From an uncultured Solirubrobacteraceae bacterium (lineage in GTDB: Bacteria; Actinomycetota; Thermoleophilia; Solirubrobacterales; Solirubrobacteraceae), in the NCBI GenBank assembly GCA_955652345.1, contig CATPBV010000170.1, forward strand, positions 1-7,996: a DNA stretch of 7,996 nt, written 5' to 3'. Every line of letters begins with the position of its first letter. The stretch's first letter is position 1. The notes under the pieces are model-generated. The model had not been told where the DNA came from, searched no databases, and saw nothing but the letters and a program-made list of their open reading frames with translations. Shown piece by piece: positions 1 to 5,980 of this stretch. Position numbers and translations under genes: made by a program.

Positions 1-251
1 CCACGACCCGTGAGGTCCCCTGTGTCGGACAGCCCTTCGGAGAACGCCATGCTCACGCCTGCGCCGAGCGCCGTGGCGAGCCCCGTGTAGAACGCGGTCA
101 GCGGGCGATGGGTGGCGATCACGACCGCGAAGATCGGCGCCAGGGTCGAGAGTGATCCGTCCATCAGACCACTTAGCCCCGGCTGGACGCGCTGGAGCAG
201 GAACGATTGGCTGTGGATGTCGCGGTCGGTGTAGAAACGCAGATGCCTCAT
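1..251 (-). CDS. VIT1/CCC1-family metal transporter (MbfA-like), N-terminal part, runs off the left edge
   Basis: The 83 visible residues begin MRHLRFYTDRDIHSQSF and run into a membrane region containing GLMDGSLSTLAP and GAGVSMAFSEGLSD. The G-x-D-G-S-x-S-T-L-x-P motif and the S-M-x-F-x-E-x-L-S-D motif are those of the VIT1/CCC1 transporter family. Within it the short leader before the first helix is like the membrane part of iron exporter MbfA, without the rubrerythrin domain that MbfA carries in front. Known members move Fe(II) or Mn(II) across a membrane, so metal export or storage is the likely role. The ATG at 251-249 is supported by an AGGAG Shine-Dalgarno 7 nt upstream (about 259-263). 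The C-terminal helices lie outside the window, so the full length and any extra domain are unknown. Family call fairly sure; substrate inferred. Confidence 0.8.
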   Translation of the reverse strand, partial: MRHLRFYTDRDIHSQSFLLQRVQPGLSGLMDGSLSTLAPIFAVVIATHRPLTAFYTGLATALGAGVSMAFSEGLSDTGDLTGR

Positions 252-604
252 CGCAATCTCCTGTCCTAAGTTCGGGCAGCCCGCCGGAGCTCGCTGTTGC
301 GCCGGTCGATGCTTGACCGGCACAACCTACGCCCTCCGGGGGCTCGGTCGACGGCGATGACTTGGGCCGATTGAACGCCACCGGGTGGCAGGCACGCGTC
401 CCGTGCTCGCCGCTTATCGCTCGTTTCGGCCGGTGGACCCTCTACCGCCGGCCGCGAGCCGGGCAACCGGCGGATCATCGTGGCTCGCGACCGAGGAATT
501 GCTATGTCGGCGCGGTGCCGAGGGAGGGGTCGGCGCCGAGACGGCGCGCTGCGAGCCCTCCCCGGCTCCTGGGAGCGGGAGCGCACGGCTGTCTGCTCCG
601 GGCT
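252..604. other. intergenic stretch with no supported gene
   Basis: Apart from the ribosome binding site of the transporter gene and the inverted repeat at 296-326, I see nothing in this stretch. Short open frames on both strands are Arg/Pro/Ser-rich, have no ribosome binding site and resemble no family I know, which is normal for GC-rich non-coding DNA. The left-over 3' tail of the decayed hydrolase frame runs through part of it (414-604) without recognisable homology. Confidence 0.6.
296..326. repeat. 12-bp imperfect inverted repeat upstream of the VIT1-family gene
   Basis: GTTGCGCCGGTC (296-307) and GACCGGCACAAC (315-326) pair at 11 of 12 positions around a 7-base spacer. The repeat lies 45-75 bases before the ATG of the transporter gene on the minus strand, where an operator or a leader hairpin would be expected. 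A transcription terminator is also possible, but no T-tract follows on either strand. The regulator is unknown; the sequence is not an obvious iron-box or DtxR-type site. Confidence 0.45.
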
Positions 605-1040
605 GCTCAGGCAACGCCAACGCATTGGCGATCGCGCGGTAGGCCTTGCGATTGAAGATCAGCCCCACATGGCTCACTGTCACCTCGACGCAGTCGGCTC
701 GGGGGACGACCGAGCCCTCCCAGTGAACGACACCGTTCCCTTTTAGTAGATGCTCGCGAGCCGCACTTGGTCGAAGGGGAGGGCCTCGCGTAATCGCGGG
801 TGAATCGGCAGGCGCACTCACGAGTGAGGCAGCGCTCGGTTCTCGCCCGCCCGGTGGCGTTGACCGTACGCCTAACTGCGGCGACGGCGAACAGGGTCGA
901 GGCACTTGCGCCGAATCCCTTTCAGATCGGCCCCGAATGAGATCGCGTGCGAGACGAAGTCAGGCCGGCGCGCGGCGCGCGCTCGGGCGAAGTGGCCCCC
1001 CAGGGCTATGTCCGATCAGCGCGACGCCCCGGGGCGGCGG
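605..1040 (-). pseudogene. decayed, 5'-truncated alpha/beta hydrolase (lipase/esterase-like)
   Basis: No single frame covers this, but pieces in different frames line up in the order of an alpha/beta hydrolase. GVALIGHS (about 1028-1005) followed by LGGHFARARAARRPDFVSHA after one extra C at 1003-1004 gives the nucleophile elbow G-H-S-L-G-G. CLTRECACRFTRDYARP (about 835-780) resembles the Cys-rich cap segment. LPFDQVRLASIY (about 781-746) then meets an in-frame TAA, and the next frame continues KGNGVVHWEGSVVP and CVEVTVSHVGLIFNRKAYRAIANALALPE (743-606). Intact relatives read S-I-Y-S-R-x-D-G-V-V-x-W, so the catalytic Asp position is Asn here (codon AAC), while the Ser and the His of SHVG remain. 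About 90-100 N-terminal residues are absent, because that side is occupied by the end of the metallophosphoesterase gene. At least three frame changes, a lost catalytic residue and missing N-terminus mark it as a pseudogene. Family call is from remembered motifs. Confidence 0.75.
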
Positions 1041-2234
1041 AGGGGGTTGAGGTGCTCGCGGAGCCTCAGGAGGCGCGGCTCAGCCCCGTCGTCGTCGATC
1101 AGAACCGCGGTCCCGGGCCAGGCGTTCCGCAAGTATGCGATGTACGAATCGCTCGAGGTTAGATCCGGCTCATAGATCCACGAGCCCGCGTTCCAATAGC
1201 GGACCCGGCCGTTAGCCGCCGTCACTCCGTCCAGGGGCTGATGGGTGTGCGCAAAGACAATCTTGTCACTGTGACGGTCCCAGCCAAGGTTGACGACCAC
1301 CTTTTCGAACGCCTCCACTGCGTGAGAAGAGGGGTCACTTGGAGCCACCGTGCGAGCGAGGGCATAACTCGCGGCTTCCCCGCCCGCCGGGGCTCCAGTC
1401 CGCGTTCGCCGCTCGGCCTCGTGCGCACGAGCGCCTTGATAGCCCGCGGCTTCTGCGGCGCGGTGGAGACCTTTGCCTCCGTTGCCAGCCGCACGGACTT
1501 GCTTGTTCAGCCAGTCGCTTGCGTGCTCGAGCGCCCTCACGGGCGCCGTGCCGCGGTGGACCATCCGTCCTAGCGCCTGAAATAAAGCGAATGCACGCCG
1601 CTGTGCATGCGTGCCGTTTGGAAGTTGGGCGATCGTGTACAGCATCGCGGTGAGTAACGTGATCGTCGCCTCGTAGTCTTCAATCGTCGGCGTGTGCTCT
1701 CGCCCTCCAACCGCGATTGACCAGAGGACTCTGGCGAGCAGCCGGGCCTGGCACCGCGCCGCCTCGTCGGGCGTGGAAGTCGAGATAGTGCCCGTGCGTG
1801 CACAGCACGTCGCCGAACGTGTAGGTCGGGTATCTGATGTCAACGTCGACTCCCGCGAGGCGCCGTTCAAGGAGGACACGGAAGAAACTCGTGCGGTTCA
1901 GTTCATCGGCTAGCTCTTGGCGTGACTTTCCGCTCGCCAGCTCGAGGCAGAGGAGCTCCTCCGTTTCACGTACGACGAGGTGGTGGTCGTGATTGCCCGC
2001 CAGGAACACGAAACGCTTGCCCTGCAGCTTGGCTCTCAATAACTCGAGCAGACCTTCAGCTGCGCCGAAAGCATCCCGGATTGAACTAAACATGAAGTCG
2101 AACATGTCGCCGAGGAGGATGACCTCGTCGACATCGAGTTGTGGCTCTAGCAGCGCCAGAGTCTCCGGCTCGCGCAAAATGTCCTCGCCCGTCCACGCGC
2201 CGAAGTGGGTATCGGAGATGACCAGTGCTCGCAT
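1016..2234 (-). pseudogene. calcineurin-like metallophosphoesterase, broken by a one-base insertion
   Basis: The first frame (2234 to about 1746) encodes a metallophosphoesterase N-terminus with the di-metal motifs D8-T-H10 (ISDTHFG), G42-D43, G80-N-H-D and G-H149 (CTHGHYLD). The second frame (from 1744 to the TGA at 1016-1018) supplies an internal helical segment (IEDYEATITLLTAMLYTIAQ), the final A-H-T-H motif (His329 and His331 of the joined protein) and the C-terminus. Removing one C from the CCC opposite 1744-1746 joins them as HARRGGAVPGRLLARVLW and gives a 405-residue protein with all metal ligands, a normal length for these actinobacterial enzymes. The start ATG at 2234-2232 is 7 nt after the FAD monooxygenase stop, with GAGG overlapping that stop as ribosome binding site, so the two are co-transcribed. 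Substrate unknown: the family hydrolyses phosphoesters or pyrophosphates (LpxH-like, nucleotides). The break may be a recent mutation or a sequencing error, as everything else is conserved. Confidence 0.85.
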
Positions 2235-2241
2235 ACGATCC

Positions 2242-3777
2242 TCACGCCGGCACGAGGTAGGAGGCAAGGTGAGCGTCCAGCGCCTCGATCCCGGCCGCAT
2301 CTGCCGGAACGGCGCGAAAGCCAATGTAGCCGTCGGGTCGGACCAAAACCGCCGCGGAGCTGTCGAGCCCGGCGTGCTCGGGCTCCGTGGTCCCGTCTGC
2401 CACGTCGACCAGTCCTCGCCAGCGCTCGCGCAGGCGCGTGACGCCTGCGTCATCGGCGCCTCCGAACAGCAGCAAGTGGTGGTTGGTGCCGGCGAGCGCG
2501 GTGCGGCCGGGGTAGCGGTCGCCGGGGCCTGGCAAGGGCGCGGCCCCATGTCCGGGACCGACGTACTCGCCAACAAGCGAGCTGTCGGCGTAGGAGACGT
2601 CGAGCATCGAGCGCGACCGCACGAGGGCCGCGACTTGAGCTGGTGTGGGTGGAGGGGGGCGAACACCGGTCCGCGCCGACTCCACCGCGTCGTGCGCCAG
2701 CTGGTGCAAACGCTCTGAGACCTCGAGCACATGACGGTTGGCCTCGAGGCGTTCTGACTCGAAGCTGGCAAGCAAACCCGGGTGGCTGCGGCCCCGCAGG
2801 TCCAGCGCGAGCTTCCAAGCGAGGTTGTGGGCGTCGTGGAGCCCCGAGTTGAGACCCTCTCCGCCGAAAGGACTTGACAGGTGGCCGGCGTCGCCAAGCA
2901 GGAAGCGGCGATCGCCGGCCAGGCGGGCGACGAGCCGGCGATGCATCCGAAACGGAGCGGCCCACGCGACGTCGACAACCTGAAGACCTGGGCCGACGCG
3001 CCGCTCGACGCACTCCGCCACAGCCCCGACCGAGCGGTCGTGCGCGAGCAGGTCGACCTCGCGCTGGTCAAGATCCCCCACGAAGGCGACCCAGCGCTTG
3101 TCGGGTAGCGGCGCCAGCATCACGTAGCCCTCCGCGCCGGCGATCAGCGCAGACCCGTCCCGGGGCAAACCGCACGACACCCGTACGTCGGCGGCGAGTG
3201 CCGTCCCCGGATACGTCTGACCTGCCAGCTCCTCGGCCATGGAGGCGCGTGTGACGCTGTGTGCCCCGCCGGCGCCGATGACCCAACTCGCCTCGCTTCG
3301 CTCGACCGTCCCGTCGGCTCGCTTCAATGTGACGAGTACTCCGTCGTCGCGTGGCTCCACGGACACGGCGGCCAGGCCGCGCTCGACACCCCCGCCGAGT
3401 GCGAGGAGCCGCTCGGTGAGTATCCGCTCGGTGTGCCATTGAGGCAGGCTGCACTGATATTCCCATTGGCAGCCGCTGCCCGCGAACGCCATCTCGGCGA
3501 GTGGACGCAGATTCAGGTCAAACACGCGAGCGAACCCGAGATGCTCCGACGCCGCGAGTATCTTGTCCAGCACCTCGGCCTGCGAGAGAATCTCGAGCGT
3601 CGCTGGCTGCAGCGCGGTGGCCCGCGCCTGGCGATGCGGCCGGACAGCGCGCTCGACTAAACGGGACCGGACGCCGTGGCGCGCGAGCTCGACCGCGGAA
3701 AACAGACCAGACGGCCCTGCGCCCACGACCAACACTTCGGGCCTCGCCTCGCGGGTCGGCGTGTTTTGGGTGATCAA
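2242..3777 (-). CDS. class A FAD-dependent aromatic monooxygenase (PheA/MhpA/PgaE-like)
   Basis: A 511-residue flavoprotein hydroxylase that probably inserts one oxygen atom into a phenolic or polyketide-type ring using NAD(P)H and FAD in the cytoplasm. The Rossmann GxGxxG is VVGAGPSGL (residues 17-25), followed by the acidic E43 and the R/Q-rich stretch. The second FAD motif is LLGDAGHLSSPFGGEGLNSG (293-312), then the typical HDAHNLAWKLAL helix. Residues from about 400 form the C-terminal thioredoxin-like domain of the phenol-hydroxylase subgroup. The DG motif reads GAGGAHS (168-174) where most relatives have GADGAHS; a GGC codon replaces the Asp codon. The start is a TTG (3777-3775) whose last two bases form the start of the vapC stop (TTGA); no Shine-Dalgarno is seen, which suggests coupled translation. 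The metallophosphoesterase follows 7 nt later. Substrate cannot be read from the sequence. Confidence 0.9.
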   Translation of the reverse strand: MITQNTPTREARPEVLVVGAGPSGLFSAVELARHGVRSRLVERAVRPHRQARATALQPATLEILSQAEVLDKILAASEHLGFARVFDLNLRPLAEMAFAGSGCQWEYQCSLPQWHTERILTERLLALGGGVERGLAAVSVEPRDDGVLVTLKRADGTVERSEASWVIGAGGAHSVTRASMAEELAGQTYPGTALAADVRVSCGLPRDGSALIAGAEGYVMLAPLPDKRWVAFVGDLDQREVDLLAHDRSVGAVAECVERRVGPGLQVVDVAWAAPFRMHRRLVARLAGDRRFLLGDAGHLSSPFGGEGLNSGLHDAHNLAWKLALDLRGRSHPGLLASFESERLEANRHVLEVSERLHQLAHDAVESARTGVRPPPPTPAQVAALVRSRSMLDVSYADSSLVGEYVGPGHGAAPLPGPGDRYPGRTALAGTNHHLLLFGGADDAGVTRLRERWRGLVDVADGTTEPEHAGLDSSAAVLVRPDGYIGFRAVPADAAGIEALDAHLASYLVPA

Positions 3778-4178
3778 CGGAACGCGGAACTGAGTTCGAT
3801 GCGTGCGGCGTCCGTGGCGCGGCGGACGCGTCGGTCGAACGTGGCGACGCTTGCGGTATGGGCACGCGCAGTCGCAAGCGCGAACCCGTCGGCGAGGCTG
3901 ATGTTGGCCCCCCGAAGCCGGGCGGCGTCCCGCGCGATGGCAGCCGTAGGCGCGAGCAGCTGGATCCCGAGCGCATCGATTGCCGTCACCGCAGTGCGCA
4001 GCGTTTCTTCATTCTCGGCGGGACGAACGAGCGTCTCTGCGTAGTTGATCAAGGAGAGCAGCAGGAGAACGTTGTTGTCCAACAGCTTCCGAATCGCTCG
4101 CGCGGCAGCGCGATGATGCGCGTCGGCGCGATCGAGGGCTGCGATGACTACATCGGTATCGAGGACGCAGGCGCTCAC
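3774..4178 (-). CDS. vapC: VapC-type PIN-domain toxin ribonuclease
   Basis: A 134-residue single PIN domain. The four acidic positions of the Mg2+-dependent RNase site are present: D7 in VLDTDVVIAALD (D9 nearby), E48 in NYAETLV, D97 in SLADGFALATA and D115 in ATFDRR. VapC toxins cut tRNA or rRNA and are held inactive by the antitoxin encoded just before them. The start is GTG (4178-4176), overlapping the antitoxin stop as GTGA, with AGGAAGAG upstream inside the antitoxin gene as ribosome binding site. The stop TGA (3776-3774) overlaps the TTG start of the FAD monooxygenase. All catalytic residues are intact, so it is probably active. The RNA target is unknown. Confidence 0.92.
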   Translation of the reverse strand: MSACVLDTDVVIAALDRADAHHRAAARAIRKLLDNNVLLLLSLINYAETLVRPAENEETLRTAVTAIDALGIQLLAPTAAIARDAARLRGANISLADGFALATARAHTASVATFDRRVRRATDAARIELSSAFR

Positions 4179-4393
4179 GCGCGCTCTTCCTGGCGGAGCT
4201 GCTCGAGGTAGCCAGGCTCGAACAGTCCATCAAACACGCCTAGCGCTTGATCGGGACTTCTAACCACGCGGCGGACTACGATCGTTTCCGGACCATCGGC
4301 CTCGATCGTCACCTCATCGCCGGCCTTCAACCCGGCATCCGCGAGCGTATCGACTGGCAGGGTGATCTGATGTTTGCTCGAGATCCTAGGCAC
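4175..4393 (-). CDS. vapB: AbrB/SpoVT-type antitoxin of the vapC pair
   Basis: A 72-residue protein with the swapped-hairpin AbrB DNA-binding domain in residues 1-45: MPRISSKHQITLP, then GLKAGDEVTIEADGPETIVV. The C-terminal tail (SPDQALGVFDGLFEPGYLEQLRQEER) fits the toxin-binding region that occupies the VapC active-site groove. The start is GTG (4393-4391). It is placed 6 nt after a -10-like TATAGT within a perfect inverted repeat (4394-4415), so the mRNA is probably leaderless and the protein probably represses its own promoter. It overlaps vapC by 4 nt (GTGA). Pairing with a PIN toxin makes the toxin-antitoxin role secure; the specific binding site is inferred. Confidence 0.9.
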   Translation of the reverse strand: MPRISSKHQITLPVDTLADAGLKAGDEVTIEADGPETIVVRRVVRSPDQALGVFDGLFEPGYLEQLRQEERA

Positions 4394-4415
4394 GCCTTTA
4401 CTATAACGTAAAGGC
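4394..4415 (-). promoter_or_regulatory. toxin-antitoxin operator overlapping a -10 element
   Basis: GCCTTTAC (4394-4401) and GTAAAGGC (4408-4415) form a perfect 8-bp inverted repeat with a 6-base spacer. On the minus strand the spacer region reads TATAGT (4405-4400), a good -10 hexamer in an otherwise GC-rich region. The GTG start follows 6 nt later. No convincing -35 is visible. A repressor bound to the palindrome would cover the -10, which fits autorepression by the AbrB-type antitoxin or its complex with VapC. Confidence 0.75.
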
Positions 4416-4556
4416 GGTCACTGCTATTTGGCCGATCCCGCGATTTACCCCTTCGGACGAGCTCTTGGAGAAATTGGGTGGGTCTGGCGCATCAAGTTCG
4501 GCTCCTCGAGCCGGACGCCTCTGGCGCTTGGTCGGTCCCAACACCGCTTGGAGCGT
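4416..4556. other. intergenic region between the antitoxin promoter and a gene remnant
   Basis: This holds no gene I can support. A 6-bp hairpin CGGCTC/GAGCCG with a 3-base loop (4499-4513) lies downstream of the secreted-protein remnant on the minus strand and could be its old terminator, but no T-tract follows. Confidence 0.4.
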
Positions 4557-4736
4557 TCAGATGATCGTGAATCGAAGCGGTGTCGCGGTCAGGCTGCCGG
4601 CTGTCCCGCGAGCAGTGATCACGAGCTCGTAGGTGCCGAGCGCGAGCCGCGTGTGCCGCGATCTCCATCCGTCGAGCACAATCTGGTTGCGCCCCGCATG
4701 GGCCCCAAAAGAGCCCCGCTAGCGAGGCTTTCCCAG
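4557..4736 (-). pseudogene. 3' fragment of a secreted repeat/Ig-like protein gene
   Basis: One frame, open from the tRNA 3' end to a TGA at 4559-4557, encodes about 59 residues ending AGRNQIVLDGW ... LALGTYELVITARGTAGS ... LRFTII. The pattern A-G-x-N-x-x-x-x-x-G, then L-x-x-G-x-Y-x-L-x-x-x-A, then F-x-I at the terminus, is that of C-terminal beta-sandwich domains of secreted actinobacterial proteins. There is no start codon, ribosome binding site or signal peptide. The fragment begins immediately at the tRNA-Leu 3' end, so the rest of the gene was lost or is elsewhere. A chance open frame is the alternative, but the domain-like pattern and C-terminal position argue for a remnant. Confidence 0.5.
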
Positions 4737-4825
4737 TGCGCCCGAGAGGACTCGAACCTCCACGGACCATAAAGTCCACAAGGCCCTCAACCTTGCACGC
4801 CGCGTGTAGACCCTTCCAGGGGCGC
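4737..4825 (-). tRNA. tRNA-Leu (anticodon GAG), with an abnormal D-arm
   Basis: The minus strand shows a class II tRNA. It has an anticodon arm CAAGG-TTGAGGG-CCTTG with anticodon GAG at 4788-4786. It also has a long variable arm GGAC-TTTATG-GTCC, a T-arm GGAGG-TTCGAGT-CCTCT and acceptor strands GCGCCC/GGGCGC, with discriminator A at 4737. No CCA is encoded. Two defects stand out. Position 7 is C opposite C66 instead of a G-C pair. The 5' side of the D-stem (expected G-C-G-G-A-A after TG) appears to have lost three bases, leaving TGGAAGGG with no partner for the CGC downstream. It may be a tRNA pseudogene, or the bases may be misread. The identity is clear; function is doubtful. Confidence 0.75.
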
Positions 4826-4853
4826 CCAAATCGTCCAAATTGGTCAGTTTCGC

Positions 4854-4905
4854 GGACGCATTGGACTCAATGGACGCATTGGATGTTGTCACGCGTGTTG
4901 TCACG
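4854..4905. repeat. short direct repeats upstream of the tRNA
   Basis: GGACGCATTGGA occurs at 4854-4865 and again at 4872-4883, a period of 18 bases. GTTGTCACG occurs at 4885-4893 and 4897-4905, a period of 12. The copies are too few and too short for CRISPR. Read on the minus strand, the second pair encodes VTTRVTT, a run I associate with C-terminal tails of some tyrosine recombinases, but no domain is left to support that. They may instead be binding sites flanking the tRNA. Confidence 0.5.
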
Positions 4906-4942
4906 GGACGGATCGTTCGCTGGTCACGTCGCGGGACCGCTT

Positions 4943-4969
4943 GGCGGCTGCCCCCTCGAGTCAGCCGCC
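4943..4969 (-). terminator. hairpin at the end of moaA
   Basis: GGCGGCTG (4943-4950) and CAGCCGCC (4962-4969) make a perfect 8-bp GC-rich stem with an 11-base loop. On the minus strand the stem starts in the last two codons of moaA and the loop takes in part of its stop codon. There is no T-tract after it (AAGCGG follows), as is common for terminators in high-GC actinobacteria. Confidence 0.55.
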
Positions 4970-5971
4970 GATGTAGGACATCTCGATCTTGGGGCGATCG
5001 GTGGTGTTCGAGTGCCGTAGCTCTGAGTAGCGGTCCGCGCGGTCGCTCCAGATTGCCCGAAGCCGAGTCGCGAGTTCGTGGTCGTTTGCTCCGCTGCGCA
5101 GGAGCGCGCGTAAGTCGTGGCCTTGCGCGGCGAACAGGCAGGTATAGAGCTTGCCGTCGGCCGATACTCGTGCTCTGCTGCACGCACTGCAGAAGGGTTG
5201 CGTTACTGAGGCGATGACGCCGATTTCGCCGGCGCCGTCGCGGTAGCGATACCGGCTAGCGACCTCGCCGGCGTAATTCGGTTCGAGCGGTGCAAGCGGC
5301 CAGCGTTCGTTGATCGCAGCGATGATCTCGGCTGCGGGCACGACGTGGTCCATTCGCCAGCCGTTGGTGGTGCCGACGTCCATGTACTCGATGAATCTCA
5401 GGATGTGCCCGCTGCCGCGGAAGTGATCCGCCATCTCGGTGATGCCGTGGTCGTTGACGCCACGCTTGACGACCGTGTTGACCTTCACCGGTACGAGGCC
5501 GGCCGCCCGTGCGGCGTCGATGCCAGCCAGTACGCGAGCGACCGGAAAGCCTACGTCGTTCATCGCCGCGAATGTCTGGTCGTCTAGCGCGTCGAGGCTG
5601 ACTGTCACGCGGGTGAGACCAGCGTCCTTGAGCGTCTTAGCCTTTCCGGCAAGCGCGGAGCCGTTGGTTGTCAGCGCGACGTCGGTGATCTCGTCGATCC
5701 CGGCGAGCATCGCGACTAGCTGCTCGAGGTCGCGGCGTAGTAGCGGCTCACCGCCGGTGAGCCGGACCTTGCTCACACCCTGGCATGCGAAGGTTCGCGT
5801 GAGGCGGGTTATCTCCTCGAAGGTGAGCAGCTGCTCGCGCGGGAGGAACGCGAAGTCGCGTCCGAAGATCTCTTTGGGCATGCAGTAGGTGCAGCGGAAG
5901 TTGCACCGGTCGGTGACCGAGATGCGCAAGTCGCGAAGCGGGCGAGATCGGCTGTCGAGCACGCGTCTCAT
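4961..5971 (-). CDS. moaA: GTP 3',8-cyclase MoaA (molybdenum cofactor biosynthesis)
   Basis: A 336-residue radical SAM enzyme that, with MoaC, turns GTP into cyclic pyranopterin monophosphate, the first step of molybdenum cofactor synthesis. The radical SAM cluster motif is C23-x3-C27-x2-C30 (RCNFRCTYCMP). The GGE SAM motif is LTGGEPLLR, followed by TTNG and VSLDALDDQTF. The second, substrate-binding [4Fe-4S] site is CSACSRARVSADGKLYTCLF (C-x2-C-x13-C). The protein ends in the conserved Gly-Gly tail, which is needed for activity. Length and all clusters are normal, so it should be functional. The ATG (5971-5969) is 9 nt after the stop of the small membrane protein, with only a weak ribosome binding site, so it probably depends on read-through from fdxA. 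No other moa gene is in the window. Confidence 0.97.
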   Translation of the reverse strand: MRRVLDSRSRPLRDLRISVTDRCNFRCTYCMPKEIFGRDFAFLPREQLLTFEEITRLTRTFACQGVSKVRLTGGEPLLRRDLEQLVAMLAGIDEITDVALTTNGSALAGKAKTLKDAGLTRVTVSLDALDDQTFAAMNDVGFPVARVLAGIDAARAAGLVPVKVNTVVKRGVNDHGITEMADHFRGSGHILRFIEYMDVGTTNGWRMDHVVPAAEIIAAINERWPLAPLEPNYAGEVASRYRYRDGAGEIGVIASVTQPFCSACSRARVSADGKLYTCLFAAQGHDLRALLRSGANDHELATRLRAIWSDRADRYSELRHSNTTDRPKIEMSYIGG

Positions 5972-5980
5972 GGTCGCAGC

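Noticed and set aside
414..905. 163-residue minus-strand open frame as an intact gene
   Set aside because: Only its middle (about 743-606) resembles a protein, the end of an alpha/beta hydrolase; the rest of that hydrolase is in other frames, and there is no ribosome binding site at its start.
1742..1748. Programmed +1 frameshift in the metallophosphoesterase
   Set aside because: No known slippery codon pair or stop codon is positioned as in established +1 sites, and this family is not known for programmed shifting. A mutation or base-call error is simpler.
1993..2718. Long plus-strand open frame of 241 residues
   Set aside because: It is antisense to the monooxygenase and phosphoesterase, has no recognisable domain and arises from GC-rich codon bias. 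The same holds for the other plus-strand frames, such as 5439-5888 and 5889-6725.
4492..4779. 95-residue minus-strand open frame overlapping the tRNA
   Set aside because: It reads through the tRNA and has Arg/Asp/Pro-rich noise composition; the domain-like remnant at 4557-4736 is in another frame.
4854..4905. CRISPR array
   Set aside because: Only two copies of each repeat, with units of 9-12 bases and almost no spacers, and no cas gene nearby.
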